In this document: positions 1-15,200 of the stretch, piece by piece
Layout of the letters: each line of letters begins with the position of its first letter
Position numbering within the stretch: position 1 is the first letter of the stretch
Source: Axinella damicornis
Lineage: Eukaryota; Porifera; Demospongiae; Axinellida; Axinellidae
NCBI GenBank assembly: GCA_963931865.1
Contig: OZ007509.1
Span: forward strand, 17,288,508 to 17,352,507
DNA length: 64,000 bases
Reading direction: 5' to 3'
Notes under the pieces: generated by a model
The model's input: the letters and a program-made list of their open reading frames with translations, nothing else
Told to the model about the DNA's origin: nothing
Database searches by the model: none
Position numbers and translations under genes: made by a program

Positions 1-57
1 AGTCTGAAGGAGGTGGGGACAACTGACCACCTGTGGATCCTAGCTATGTATGCACAT

Positions 58-116
58 GTACATACATACACACGTGCACACAGTGTCACACACACCACAC
101 ACACGCACACACACAC

Positions 117-181
<65 letters not shown>

Positions 182-192
182 ACACACACACG
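58..192. repeat. CA dinucleotide microsatellite
   Basis: An interrupted (CA)n tract, pure from about 121 to 175. The His/Thr open frame across it is a by-product of the repeat and is not a gene. Confidence 0.95.
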
Positions 193-2848
193 TGTGTGAA
201 CACATCAAGTAAAAATGGAACCTTAGTCACACATCCCACTTTGCACCCCCCTGAAATGGGAATTGGTTCTAAACGTGTTTCAGAAGATTTCCAAGAATTG
301 AGTTTCTCCAATTTTCAGGCATTTCTTCGAAGGGGGTGCACAAGTTTTAATCCATTTTTAAGCAATTAGGACAATTCCCCACATTTGACTGCGACTAAGG
401 TTCCATTTTTACTTGATGCATTCACATGTACACATCACCATTTGTCTCCCTCCCCTGGTGGTCCCTACACACACTCATACACACTAGGGAGTCCAGCTGT
501 GACCCTCTGCCAGCAGTTTGCCCAGCTTCCTCTGATCAGGTCCTGCTCCTCGGGAGGCATGATACTCCATCATCATCGTTCTCCCTGGAACTCTCCTGTC
601 TCCCCCCATACTAAATTGCCCCCATTGCCACCCAGGAGGTGGTGCTCGGTGCAAACATTATCGACTTGTTCATGTTGTTTTACCATGTATCATTTTTCTC
701 AGCAAAATTATCCAAGCCAAGTAGTTGTACATGGGTGGGTTTGTGGGTAAGTGGGTGGGAGTTAGCTTCAACCCTCCCGCTCACCTGCATATCCCACCCA
801 GCCCCATGCATGTACATAAAACTTCATATATTCGAGTACAGAGAAGGGAGAGAGGGAAGTAGGCCAGAGAATAGCTGGGGGCAGATGGGAATTGCAAACC
901 ACCATTCAGGATGGTGTGTAGGGTATTGATTTAATGACAGGCTACTGTTCCAAAATTGATAGAGTCAGTTGCCACAATTTACTCCACTATGCCATGAATA
1001 ATGAGGGGGAAAGATCGATGTCTGACGACCCAACACTCCCACCTCAGCAGGTGTGCACCGCCAATAATATCATTGTTTGGTGGTGGGTTTGGTTGCAGGA
1101 GACCCATGCAATATGCATGATTGCATGAAGGAGCGTGCCCAAAATGAAGGCTATTGGGTGTGAGGCTAGCTACCAAAACAGACAAGGACTTGAGGATCAC
1201 AGATGGGCTCATAGATCCCTGCATGCCCTAGTCAACCCTCTCGCCCTGCCACGCTGCTTGGTTGATGCACGTGTTCACTCAGTTTTAGAGAAACAACAGT
1301 ATTTTGACCTAGACATGCATGGTCAAGAAACATGATAGTACCGGCAGATGTTCTCCAGTACAAATTTAATGATGTATGAAGGACTCCGAACCAGAGTGGA
1401 CTTTACCTAATATGGTTGTGAGTAAGAGGAAGTGACTATCTGCTCCTCTGACCTAATATGGTTGTAGAGTATAAGGAAGTGACTATCTGCTCCTCTGAAG
1501 CACATACAGTTAAGAATATGCACCGTAGCAGCGAAATGAGCCCATAAGAAATTATTGTAATAATAATTATTAGGTGTTAAAATAACAATTATGTTGTAAA
1601 ATACTGCTCTTCACTTCAAGCTGATTGCAATTGCAGTAGCTAGCAGGAGAAACGCTAAGGTTGAAAGAAATCAAGGGTCATTTAATAAGTTACTGGTAGT
1701 CATTGATGCGCATAATCAAAGCATGGTTTAGCTTATGATAGCCTACTCTGGTTGTGAGTTTTCGTACATCCATGCACGAACAACAGTTACTGGTGCATGA
1801 ATGAACTGAACCTGAACCGAAGGTACCATATTTATCAAAATGAAAGGGTAGAATTTGCTACTGTGTATGTAGGATTCATAGAAATTCCAGTAGTTTACTT
1901 TCTACCATTACATGGGATCTACTGGTGTAATGGAGTTCAATTGCCATGCACTGCATTTGCATATAATTATAGAAATCATTTGTGACTGTTGTGGCAGTAC
2001 TGTTTCAGAACTTGGGCATCAACAGGCCATGCCACGTGCTACATAATTATGTTCCTGACTGATAATTGTCAATAGTATACTTTGTAAATGTGTACTTTGT
2101 GATAGTGTTTCTTGGACTCGTGTTGCTTTGATAGTGTATTTCCTGCATGGTTTGAGAATAATAATAGTGTACTGGGCTACCATTAAAATGGATTAGTGGA
2201 AATTCCAGAATTTCTACTGCTGGATTGGATGTACCATTCTATTCGCATAACTACAGTACCTATAGAAAGATGACCATGTCCTCTCGTATTATAGGTTAAC
2301 TGTTCGTGCCACCTAGCTGGCAGAAAGTGTGGCTGCATGCTAAGAACCCTCATTTACTTACTACATTATGTTACTGACATGCATGTACAATGTTTGCGGA
2401 TGTATAGGATTTCTCTGGTGTTGATTAATTAATATGACTTGTACTAAAATTATACATGCTTTACCATTATTGTTTCTTTAGCCTGCTGACATGCATGTTG
2501 ACCTCAAGGTCCTGAATGCCTTAAATTCCGTTAATTCCATTGCAATTTGCATTTCGATCCCCCATTCCAGTTTTCAATTAAACCTGACAGAGAAGAATTA
2601 TCAAACAGTGTTGACTCTTTGCACGCATAGTGACATGATGAAGGGTGAGGAAAGAGTGGATGAGTAGCCAGCACAATGGCTGGAGACTGCTACGTGTGCA
2701 TGAGGACCTAATTATGGACAATATCAGAAGTAGAGGAAGGAGTGTTAGTGTAATTTTGTTCACTTCTCTCCCGATATGCTCGCCATTGCCATCCTCTCAG
2801 CTCCAGTCTCCCCACCTGCATGATATGAAAAATAACCGTTACACGAGC
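193..2848. other. Non-coding 3' flank of gene A, no gene recognised
   Basis: About 2.6 kb downstream of the minus-strand gene A. The open frames are short, unrelated to known families and lack splice support. The only structure I see is the local duplication at 1405-1498. Confidence 0.6.
1405..1498. repeat. Tandem duplication of about 46 bp
   Basis: Two adjacent copies begin ACCTAATATGGTTGT and end GACTATCTGCTCCTCTGA. They differ by a few bases and a short indel, so this is a recent local duplication. Confidence 0.8.
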
Positions 2849-3240
2849 TCAGTAACTGATTCTGTATATTTTACACACATACATGTATAAGTGTGCCAAT
2901 AACTGCAGCCTGTCATGTGATCTACGTGCAGACAAACCTGCTCTCTGTGACCGATACTGCTGCTCCAGGTCATAGGCGATTCTGCTTTCCCCCACTGTAC
3001 AGCTCCTCAGGGCATCACACAGCTTTGTGAGGGTAGGAAATGGGTGGGATGGTGGTGCTTGTTTCAACCATCTGTTCAGTGTCTCTTGAAGAAATGCTGC
3101 AGGGCCACTTGGAATGAGCAGGGGCATACTCTCAATTTCATTCAGCTCCCCCATTGTCAGCCTCAGCAGCAGACCAAGAAACTTCCAGTAACTGGTTACA
3201 GGCCGGAGTTGCTCCATGAGGAATGGCAGGTCATGGGGAG
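2849..3240 (-). CDS. Gene A last exon: Death domain
   Basis: Begins after CTCCCAG with PHDLPFLMEQLRPVTSYWKF. The Death-fold helices follow: LGLLLRLTMGELNEIESM, AFLQETLNRWLKQ, TLTKLCDALRS and GESRIAYDLEQQY. Death domains bind other Death domains to build signalling platforms. The frame runs on to a TGA at 2849. An alternative donor at about 2935 would add an unseen 3' exon. Confidence 0.82.
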
Positions 3241-6200
3241 CTGGGAGAGAATAATATGGTAGTATAACCTAAGGTCCTCTGACTGAAAAGTTTGCGTAAG
3301 GAATGGAAACTGCCATTCTGTGAAAGGTGCCTGAGTACCTCAATGACTATATAACTGGTCTGTTCTAATGCCCTATTCAGAAGATGTACATAATAATTAC
3401 CTAGTATTTTAGTATCTTTCTGTGCTGACATCTGGATAGCAATTTCTGATGAGAATTCGTTTGAAATAGCACCTGATGAAAGCAGAGATATACAGGGTGG
3501 TAAACATAATGAAAGGCACAACCATGAGCATTGAGTACTAGGACCTGCACTGTGGGAGTACGACTGGACACTCTCCAGATCTTGCTCGAAACTTACTATC
3601 CACTTTCATCATAATTGCTAACACTCATTCCAAAGTTAAGTAACTTGAATGTTGTTCATCAATGGTCATGTTGCTATTAATAGCAGCACGATAAACAGCA
3701 CAACAGAATCAGAATGGTTATATCAAATGACCAACCGTGGGTGAGAGTACACTGCTTTTACTGCTAGCAGACGGTACTCCAGGACTTGGAGGCAGTGTGC
3801 CTGCAGCTGGAAGATTAATACGGCAAAATACTATCAGGCCACTGCAGGAGAAGATCATACTTAGGAATTGTAAAGCCTAACCATCCTAAATGCGGAATGC
3901 AACAACAAATCAGGAGGTATAAAAGAATACCACAATGCTAGCATGAAAAGTGAGCCAATTAAATCGCAGCTTCAGCTACCTTTGAGAACCTGCACAATTT
4001 CCAAACTTCCAATTTCAGAAATTCAGGCCAATTATTACAACTGCACTTTGTCACCAAATGGACTGCAAACTCACTTTTTGGAGCATAATCACTTCCTGTG
4101 GTTGCGGGTAGTGGTAGAGCTAAAAGGTTGACAGAGAAAAGCATACCACCTACACCACTGAAATTATACAGCTGTCTAAGAAGAGTACATCACTATTATG
4201 CAATGACAGTATACCAACCTTGAGGTGGTGCTGGTAATGCAGGTAGTCGAATCAAGAAGAAGTTGTAGGGTTGTTTTGCTCCCAGCAGCTTCACTCGGTG
4301 GGCAAGCTGTACAGGCTGCTCCTGCTGTCCAGTCCACCTCACATACAACTGACAGGAGGGCACTCGCTGCCCAGGAACATATCGGTCTACCTGGTGTTTT
4401 GTGATCTGATACAAAAAAATGAACCCGTTGTGAATTCAGACAAGAATGGAATAATACAGCTGTTGCCTTAGACTGTAACTCTAGTCTCAGGATGTAGCAA
4501 GATTCACCCCAGGGTGGATATGTGGAGTGATTGTCCATCCGCTCTGTAGCACAAGTCCCTCCTCCGGAATATCAAGAGTGATGTTCTCTCCCTCAAACAT
4601 CACCTCCTGGTCAGGGCCCACTGTGGCAGCAGCTCCAGTGTACTTGGCATCAATAGCCTATGGTTTAGTATGATACAAAATCCATGCTTAAAGTAACTGT
4701 TTTATCACACACTGCAGAAATCATGGAAAACTTACAGCAACATGTAATTCCAAATCCAATGTGATTGCAAAGTACACCTCCCAGCTGTGGATGCCACTGC
4801 TACTGTAGTAGAGTCGGGCGCAATAACTCTTCGCATTGGACAATTCTTCAGCTTGACGACGTCTGATAGCAAGCCTTTTTACCAGTGATGGGCGCCGTGG
4901 GGATCGAGAAGCTATCCCAAGACCAGAGAAGTGGGTCAAGCTTATGCTCCCGTATCGACTGCTAGGAGCAAATATTCCTCCATTGAGAGTGTTGAACTTG
5001 TAGGGAAGATCTTCCTGGGTACACTTAGCAACGATGTACGTCAGACTGGAAGGATGAACTGTCCTTGCTGAACAGTGTTGGATGTCGATGGTGATGGGTT
5101 TTGTAAACTCATGTGGAGCGGCTATCCAGTAAATGCCACTGATGAGCTCTGTATCTTCTGGGAACTGGAACTGTCCTGAGAGGGAGGCTGTGACATGGAC
5201 TCGGCATTCATCGACATCAGAAGGAAGAGCATTCTCTGGAAAGTGTATCTTGAAGCCATGATCCACCCACTGAAAGCTTTGGGCTCGGCCAGTGTAGGTA
5301 AAGGAGGTGTGACCAAGGACTTCAACACTACGCAGGTAGCCTACAGTGGGTGGAGACAAATCAGCAGATAGTACATAATCACTGCATCCAATACTGGTTT
5401 GTACACCTTCCAATGTTGGCTATCGGCAAGATGAGATTCAGCTTCATGTCGTCACTTCCAGCAGTGTCCTTTGACTCCAAGCATACAATTGAACAGCACA
5501 GCCACATTTTTTTGAGTTGGTGGTTACAAGCGACTTTTGTGGGACTTTCAAGTTTGGAAAAACCATCACGGGAGATTCTTGCACTATTGAGCTAGCTAGC
5601 CTGAAGAACAAGAAGAAATCCGATTTCCGCCATTTGAGAGCTTCTGGTTCGGTACTTTCGCATCCACCTACGAACACCTAACTCCAATGTAGCTTTAATC
5701 CCAGACCTCCACGCCCAGCTTTTGTCACGTACAGGAAGCGACAAAAGCTGGGCATGGAGGCTTGGGAACGAGGCTAGCTCCAATACTGTGACAAACCTTG
5801 CTGCTTTGTGGAGCTGCCGGCTTGCACATGCTTGTGCTCGGTCTCAATGATTTCTGTCTGGATTTGCTGGTGTTTCACCTCCACCTCTGAGCCAGCTGCA
5901 GTGAAATACAGATAAGTGCTGCAAGTGAAAAGGCTAACTTGTCACATGTGGTACACGTATAACTATTCTACACTTTGCATAGCACAGTGCAATGTTATGC
6001 TACAGTCTAAAGTAATGACTCTGGTAGCTACTGGTCCAGGACAGCTCTTCCAAGTAAGGTACCTAGCACCTGGAATTCAAATCAAGCCAGGCCACAGAAG
6101 ATGACGTACAGCTGGAGATGATCTCATGATCACTTCTCGGGGATTTTACTTCTAACAAGGAATATTATGAAAGAGTGTCGCTCAAAACTTCAGCTACTGT

Positions 6201-9200
6201 GATAGTACCACAATGTGGTCAATTTAACTTAATGCTCTTCCCTGTAAAACGGTGCATGTATACACCCTCATGCTGAACCCTAGTCACCATTCCAGTTATT
6301 TGATGCACTTAATAAACTAATCAACCATAACTAACTATCTCACTAATTAATGTTCCCATTGTACTATTTGCCTATAACTATAGATAATTTTGGGTACATA
6401 CCAGTATTAGCTTGTATGCTATTTATGTATCCCTGCCTTTGGCTAAATTATTATATACAAAAAAACAACAACGTAAAGCCTACTGGATACTCACAGTAAT
6501 AGAGACCTTGTGGCAGCACCCATAGCTTCTGCTTGTCTGAGAGGGGTTCCACTACGTCTGGATCCTTGGTGCATTGGACGGAGGATTCGTCTGTGGAAAT
6601 CAGTGCGGCATGAGTCGGAGACGCTCCACAGTTGCATGTGAATGCGAACCGGTGTGATGCTTTGTACGAATACTTTGTACATGCTTCTTCCATGCTTTGG
6701 TCGATAGCCTGCCTGATCAAAGGGAGAAGCTTGATTGGGAGAGTGGAACTTGGATGCAGCTCAAACTGCTTCATGGTGTTCACCAATGTGACCGTGCCAG
6801 GGTGATCACCAATCGAAAACTCAAGTCGATTCTTGTAGAGCTTCGAGACATTGCTGGATACGAAATCTGCAATCTTCAATGGAAGCTTGGTTTTGCGTGA
6901 AAGCAGTGAGACAACTGTGGCACAGCTGAGCCCAATGGGAGCCCATCCCTCTGGGAAGGTGACTAGAAGGGCACTGGCAGCTGTGAATCGGGGTCGACGG
7001 ATATCCCCTTCCTCGAGTGCTGGTAGGAGACTTGGCATCATGTAGCATGGCTTACCATTGATCGGAAATGGCATTTCGGCGACTATTAACCTGTGCTGTA
7101 GCAGCTTCAAAAGGTCATCGTCAGGGAACGCAGCCTTGCTGTAGTCACTATCAACTGAGCTGAGAATGTCAGCAGTGAAGAGTGCTTGATCACGATATCG
7201 CAAATCATCTTCTGATATGATATCAGAATCTGGGGAATCCTCCAGCTCAACGTGATGCTCATAGAGGTGGGTGATGATGCTGATCACAGCCTGGGGTACA
7301 ACAAAGATGGTGTTGCTGAGAATATCAGGGTAGTAGAGGAAGAGGTTGGCCTCGTGGAGGTAATGAAGGGCTGCCTCTAGGGCTTCTTTCGAATCAAACT
7401 CAAGCTTTCTGGCAATTTCCCAGCACACAGATTTGGTGACGATTTTGAGGCCCAGCTTCCTCAGCTCCATTTCAAGGAAGTACCAGTGTAGAGGAAATCG
7501 CATCCTAAGTCGAGGTGCAAGCTTCTGGATGACCGCGCGCAGCTCAGATGCAACTGGGTCTTCGTTCTCACCCTGGCCAGCTGACTTTGCATTGACAGGA
7601 AAGATGATCTCGGATTCCGATCGGTGGATAAGCTGCTCTTTGAAAGGTTCAAGAATTTGCTTCATTCGATCGTTTTTCTCACCCCTGCTTTCCTTGCACT
7701 TGTTCTCCTGGTCTTTGAAAGTGCCTACGACGATGGTTTTTGTCTGTGATAGCTCTGTCTCCACATGTGGAAGTGATATTTGGGAGTGATGGAACAGGGA
7801 TAACTGGGCTGCCTGAACTAGCAATTGCTCGTTGGAGAGTGGGAAGACCCCAAGGTCATGGAATTTGCCATCAGGACTGAAGTACTCCACACTGGGTGGA
7901 GCAGAGAGCTCCTCTGAGAGCTTGATGAGGAGTATTAGCAGGGATATGTTGCGAACGAATGCAGCCAGTACCTCCAAGAATTGAGGCTGCCCACCTGAGT
8001 CGATGTAATGCATCCAGTGAGCTCGTAGCGGCTGTCTAGACGTAGCCAAGGTTTTCATCAGCTTGAGAATGTCTGCTGTTTCTGGCAGATTGAAGGCTTG
8101 CATGTGAGTGGGTCCTCTCTTTTGCGCAACAACTGCAGAAGAAGGTGTTGTTGTTGATGGTGTACGGGTGGCTGTGTCGGTAGTAGATTGCGGTTGAGGC
8201 TTTGGTGGCATTGGCTCTACTGCGGGGCCATCTGTGTCTGGGACACGGCTAGTAGACCCTTCAAATTGGGTGCCATCAGGAGAGTGATCTGACTTGGAAG
8301 GGTGTGGCTCTTGAGTGGGGAGATCTTCAGTCCCTTCCACACCTGCAGAGACTCCTTCTGCCACTATTTCCTTGAGGTCATCGCTGTGTACCGGCTTCCA
8401 CTGGCTCTCTTCATGGTCCTCAGAATCGAGACTGCTGATGATCGCTCTCTGTGCTTCCTCGATGCATTCGGTGCTTATTCGTATCTCTGGTGGTATTTGT
8501 CTATAGAGCAAATATCGGAGGTGAGTCTTCCCAGACCCTGGAGCTCCGGAAGCTAGGCATGTGGTCAGGTCAGTGATAATATAACCCTTCCTGAGGGCCT
8601 TTTCCATCTGTACCTCTAAATCTGGAGGAGTTAAGGAGGGAGTGGACAAAGTTAGCAGTATACTTAATGCATGTAGACTGTAGCACTACACACGGCTAAA
8701 TAAAACATTTGATTGAGTTAGGCTGATCTTGGGTCAAGCTGGCTGATTCCAATCAACTTTGATTTCCTGGAATGTGTGTTTCAAAACTTGATCCCGTGAT
8801 ATTGACACTGAACTGCAAGCCAAGTTCCAAGTTTTGAAGGGTAGAGTGCAGGTTTGCAACCAGATAGCTTCATGTATAACCCGATTGAAGATACTGTTTG
8901 CCTACAGTTATTGTAAGCATGGCAATGATCTGAAGGCAAATGCCCTTAAGGTTACGGGATACTCGTGCACGCGCTGTCCGAAATGGATAGGGAAATGCAT
9001 ACTTAAGTTCGCTAACCAAAAATCTCGAGTACGAAGAGCGTGAGCAGCTTGATTCTGGCGGTGGAGGTGCGCTGTCACAAGATGCAGGGCATGACAGAAG
9101 CTTTTACGGATACGCTGTATAGCCGTGCAAAAACGAGCAGTTCAGTTCACCAAAAAGCCGTATTTACCGCTTTTCTTGAGCGAGACAGTCGATAAGTTTG

Positions 9201-12200
9201 CCAAGGATTAAGCTATCAAAAAAAGCTTCTGTCATGCCCTGCACCTTGTGACAACGCACCTCCAACACCAGAACAAGTTGCTCACGCTCTTCGTACTCGA
9301 GATTTTTGGTTAGCGAGCTTAAGTATGCATTTCCCTATACATTTCGGACGGCGCGCGAACGAGCATCCCGTAACCTTAAAGCTGGGGACAAACAGCTTGA
9401 AGGCTATAGTAGCAGAGTAAAGCATTTCAACAGTTCCTGTAACAGGAATCCAGTTCTGCTGGCTATTTATTTGAGGGTAAAGTGCCAGTACAACTGACAC
9501 ACACAGAAGAGATGTGAGTGGCTTGCGGACACTAGACAGATTAGGAAGTGTTCACTCACTGGTTTCACTATAAACCCACACACTGTAATAGTACAATCAA
9601 CATTTGAAATCTGGCATGAGTTTCAGATGCTGGAGGTTGTTTACACACCATGCAAAGGAAGACAAGCTATATAGCATTGCAGGCATAAGCCAAAAACAAT
9701 CCAACTGTTTGTGGGATATTTTGGAATAATAAGCGTCTGTATAAATTCTAGGGACAAACGGATGCTAAATAAGGTCCTAAGACGAGTATCCACCATGCAT
9801 CCCCAACCCCATTCTCCCCCCAACTCTCACTGCTACCGAATGGGTGCCTTGTCAAGTGTTGGCATGGAAATTGTCAGAGGACATCATCAATACTTGACTA
9901 TCCATTGTTCATTGCTATGTAATTAACCTCCAACACAGAACTGGAACAGAGCAACACACAATCGTTTGCAATATTTTAGACCCACTGCTCCAGCTGGTAC
10001 ACACGCAATGGAAAGAAGCAGAGGAGGTTGGAAGCAGGTCACGTGCAAGTGAAACTGTTTGGAAATGATGTAATTACCAATCAGACAGACCAACACTGAC
10101 AGAAGCACTGCTTACCTGCTAATTGGCTTGTCCCTAATGCATGTTATACATTCACGTGTGGTCTGATACTTTGCATCAGACTTCAATAAAAAATGAATGA
10201 AATATTCTTTCTTTATCAAAGTCTAATGCACAGTAGCAGATCACACGGGAATGTATACGTATACTATGCAAATGAAGCACTAGGGACAAGCAAACTAGCA
10301 ATTGAATAGCTGCTATCACAAAAGTCAAGCAAGGAATGAAATTAACAGTAAATTGGAACAAACAAGTGAGGTGTACAGAAGTCACAGGGACTAGTGATGT
10401 CGGCAGTTGAGAAGGAACAACGGTATGCTCTAGCTTGTGAAATTGCTAAGTAGATATACACTGCTACATGGAGGAGTTGGGAATGTAGGTGAGAATGGTG
10501 TTTGAATTTGAATGATTGTTTTGTGGTGGGTGTGGGAGGGTGTGTCTGGCAGTGACACTAGCTGATACGCACAATAGAAACAGAGCAGGTTGGAAGCTGC
10601 CATTAGTGGTCATGCTTGGAAATGATGTCATCACTAATCACACAGTTGAATACAGACCTGCCAGAAATTACCACGAGCTCGCGTATTACTAGGAGTACAT
10701 AACTCCCTAGTCTATCAAGCTAGACCAATTTCTCTCGAATTACAGCCATTCACCCACTCAAGCATGTGCATAATTACCAGTTCTGTAATTAGTAGCAATG
10801 GTCATACCATGTTCAATGCTTCTCTGCTGAAGCGTTTCGAGTTGCCTTGTTCTCTCTGGCGTCCCCAGCTGGCTGCTGTCAGCCACACCCACCAGGACCC
10901 ACTGTCTAGAGGAGGGAGTGTCTCCAGATGATGGGGACTCAACTGACTCTGGGGGGAGAGAGGGTACATGTGTTACCGACTTCATTAGCTACCCCATGGA
11001 AACTGAGCAGTGAAGTGGCTGGATACTGCATAGTGATGTAGATGTTATCACAGCACACTGCTCAGCTTGGATAGCCTAGTCCTGGTGTAAGGGACTTGGA
11101 CATAACCATTTGAACAGCTAGCGATCTACATTGTGTGTTTGTAAGTAGACGTCTATAGGGTTTCCTGTTGCTGTATCTGCACCCGTACTGCGCTATTGTG
11201 CATTGTGTCTGGACAGCATCTTTGTTGTAAGTTAGTGAGTCGGTACTTGACTGAATGTGTGCTGTATCCTACCTTCAAGCTACCTCGATTATAAGGTATA
11301 TTCTAGGATTGCTGAGCAGGAAGTAATAAGTGTTCACAATCACGCATGAAAGACTGGTGAACAACTGCCTCGATCTAGAGAGAACAGGGCAATCTGAGAG
11401 AAGATAGCAGACCAGGAGATATGTAGGGCTTCAATGAGGCTTCTATATAGTTCAAGTAGCCCATGCAGGTGCATCAACAGTTGTACTAGCTACCAGCAGG
11501 TCGCTTGACAGTCAATGACCCTGCTTCTGTATACACATACAGAGTTGATGCCGGGAGTGGATAAGAAATGGAAATTTGCTACAATGTAACAATGCATCAG
11601 ATGATCCCTGTGAGCGCTAGATTCGTCCCTGATTTGAGTAGCATACATACTTCATTCACTGTGAGGTGGCCCATCTGGTATGTACAGCATCAACAAGCAT
11701 AGCACAATGCATATTACACTCACTGAATTCCATCACAGTGGTATTGGCTAGCTTCTCTTTAGCATCATCTCCATACACATACTTTGGGCACCCCCCAAAT
11801 GTTGTGGCATGCACCACACCTGGACACACAGCACAGGCAGTGACAGTGTGCGCAAACCGGGGCAGAGTCCCTTCAGGAAGAGTCAGCTGTAGAGTGGGAA
11901 GACAACCGACTGGTAGGTGAAGGTAATACCATCCATTGTGTACAATTAGAGCACACTTCGTGTTATTAAACCATGGTTTCTTGTTGCTCAATCTTTGTAA
12001 TTTGTATTGAATGACCACTCCACTTGTGAATTCCCTAATTCACACAATAGGAAACAATCAGGTATCACATAGCTATCATTTGTGGATACCACCGTCCATG
12101 TTAGTCAGGCAGCCTTATCCAATATCAGTGTCCTCTCCCTGGTTGCCATTCCCCTTTTCCATAGAGCACCGACTCTTCAGCCAGCCTTTTGCTAATACAG

Positions 12201-15200
12201 CTTCTGCGTAATTAGCCTACATAACCCACAATCGTTTGGGAATGATATAAAAGCTTGGATGCCTGCCTGTGTATTACATTTCTATTATGATCAGTTGGTG
12301 CTACACTGCACTGACCAGGCCCAACTAGTTTGAAACTGGTGTATGCAGTTGCACTCAGGCAGGCATCCCTTTGATGAACTTTCATGCAGGGTTTCCACCA
12401 CACGTGTTATAGTAAGGTACTTTGGTCATAGATGCCTACACCTCCCTCACCTCCCTCCACCTCCCAGAGTGGATGTCTAGGAGCCAGGCGTCCCCCAGTG
12501 TGTTGCTGTTCTTGTCAATTCCCCAAGTCATGAGTAGTACCGGATGGTCATCACCATAGTTAAGGCAGCAGGCAGCATGCGATGATCTCCCCACTGGCCA
12601 AGGGGCCCCCTCTTCCCTCTCCCACTTGGTCCATTGCTGTGAGAAGTGACAATGAATAGTAGCATGTCAGAATACACCTCAGGCAAACATGTCAGAACAC
12701 ACACAAACAAAACTCACAGGTACAGTAGTACAATGGGAAAACCCACTAGCAGTACAATACCACATCAGCTACTCTTTGCCACCTACACACTACAGTAAAG
12801 CATTGACACGGAGTTTTCATATGTGGCTCAAGAACAAGAAGAGTTATGTAGTGTAGTTTGTATGGTCTGTTAGTCCATACACTGTTAAAATAGGGTGTAC
12901 TGGGAGAATATACGTTCGGTGTTCTGTTCCACCATGGGATGTGTTGGTGTAATGAACACTCTTGAGTGTTGTACAAACTGCCTATTGGTAGCTATAGGTG
13001 TCACTGAGTGTGTATGGTAACTGAAACAATCCTTGTCTATGTAACATTCTACCATTTGGGGATGAAAAACTCTACTAGCACACTTTCAAGTCAATTTCCG
13101 TGTGACTCATATCTGCTTAGAAAACATAACATGCTAACTGAAAACAGTGTGAGTACGTACATACATCGAACCCCACACCAACATCAATAGTTTAAGCCAA
13201 TGTGAGTATAAAATATGGAAGGTGATCTGAACCCATACAGTTAGACTTGTTACCATGTTCAGGGGGAAAATACAATCACACTGGGTTCTTAGCGGTACGT
13301 TTTGTAAGCTGAAGTGAGCTAGTAACACGGAAAGTGATCCAAATTTCTGTCATTGGGTTTGCTTCCATATGTGGAATACCTGTGAAAACATCCTAGCATT
13401 GCTGTTAATGCAGGGGCAGATACGTCTGCACTCACACTAGGGAACAGTCCACTATGATGAAAACACAAGTAATTCATAACCTATACCTGGTTGGTTTCTG
13501 CCTCAGTGAGTTTGAATGGTATGTTTTGTGGTGAGCCAAGATTGTTTGGCATACTCACATACACCACTAGGTAATTGCTTGTACAACACTTAATTAAGAC
13601 TGTTTGTAATTCCCTTACATCAGCACATCCTACGTTGGGTGTACATACATCGTGCCAATAGACACATGTGTAACCATTCATACTGGCACTTCAACCCATC
13701 TCTACAGATTCTAGTATTATCAGTGCCTAGCAGTGTGGTCCCCAAGTTTGAGGGTTAAAAGTTACGACAAAACCACATTCTCAACCCTTTGTTTAAGAAA
13801 GGCTTGGAAACCACATGCATGAAATAGTTTTCTGGCTTATAGTAAATCATTGCCATACTTGTAGCTGCCAATGGCATTGTTTATGCATACATCATTAACT
13901 CCATGGCAACATATTGATATTTCCTGGTGTAGATTTGTACTATGATAATTACTGCAGTGCACACAATGACCTGGATAACTCTGCAGTATTCCACTGGCCA
14001 TTGGAATGTGTCCTATTTCTCGAGTTTGTATACTGTTACTACTGTCTACACATTTTGCAAGTGCATGCACTCTAATCATATGTACCATAGTGTTGAAGTC
14101 AATGACGTATGTGTCATTGACTCTTCCACCATGTCCTGGCTCGAACCCTCCGAAATACACGGCCTTGTGGTGGTTTACTGCTGTGAATGTGAAGTTGGAG
14201 GAGGGGGGAGGTCTTGGTCCAGTTGTGGTGGGGGAGGACCACTTGCCTGCAGAAGGTGAAGCAATACAGACAGTGCTTACTCTCATATTATTATTAAACA
14301 TATTATTCACACCACAGATATAGGTGTATATACAAAATGAGACTATTATTAGTTACTTGAAGCTACACGTGCGGCATGTGATCTAATATACAACAATTAA
14401 AACCAGGAACATAAATAGAATTGTCTCTAATCTCCCTAATCAACCGAGCTATCGCATAATCTGAACATGTGTAATTACGCACAAATGAAAAATCATATTT
14501 CATAACCTACGTAATTGCGACAAGATGAAGACAAAACTGAAAACACCGAATGCACAAGTTTGTTGTTGGAAGATTTGGCTCTGTGAAATAATTTACAAAA
14601 ACAATTATAACAAACATTATACACACTACAACAATTAGAAATGACATGGAAAATCCCAGTATGAGAATTATATGGCAAGGACCATATCCTCCGCAAAACT
14701 TTGTCCAGACAGACATCAAGACTCTTAATTGAGGGAGAACTCAGGTCCCATATTGCACAACCATAGAATGACATACAATAGCAACGCAAAAGGTATGACA
14801 GAACCTCCGGAGTACAAAAAGTAAAACGATGCAAAGTACAATTGGCTCGCTTAATGAAATCAGAGTGACACCTTTGAATGTCCAAATTGTCCTGAAGGTT
14901 CTCTTGCAGGACATGACCAAGATGAGATACTGACTTCTTACACTTAATGAACTTGCCACAGAATTTGAAAGTATCACACAGTTCCGAAGACCTCCGTCCA
15001 AACCTTATACATTGAGTCTTATCTGGGTTGAACTTCAACATCAGACTCGAGCCAGAGGTTTCACAAACCACAAGAAGTTTTCTAAGTGCAGAGGCGTACG
15101 TGCCAATAATGTGATATCGTCCGCATATGCGATAGCCCCAACAAAGATCTTGTCCCAATAGCAGCCAACACTGGTGCGTGACAGCTCAGTAAGAAGATCG

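Noticed and set aside
13481..13681. Extra exon in the gene A intron between Kelch exons 2 and 3
   Set aside because: Conserved in copy B, but the whole intron is nearly identical there; copy B has a small indel in the frame and the exon would break the blade join that phase 0 already gives.
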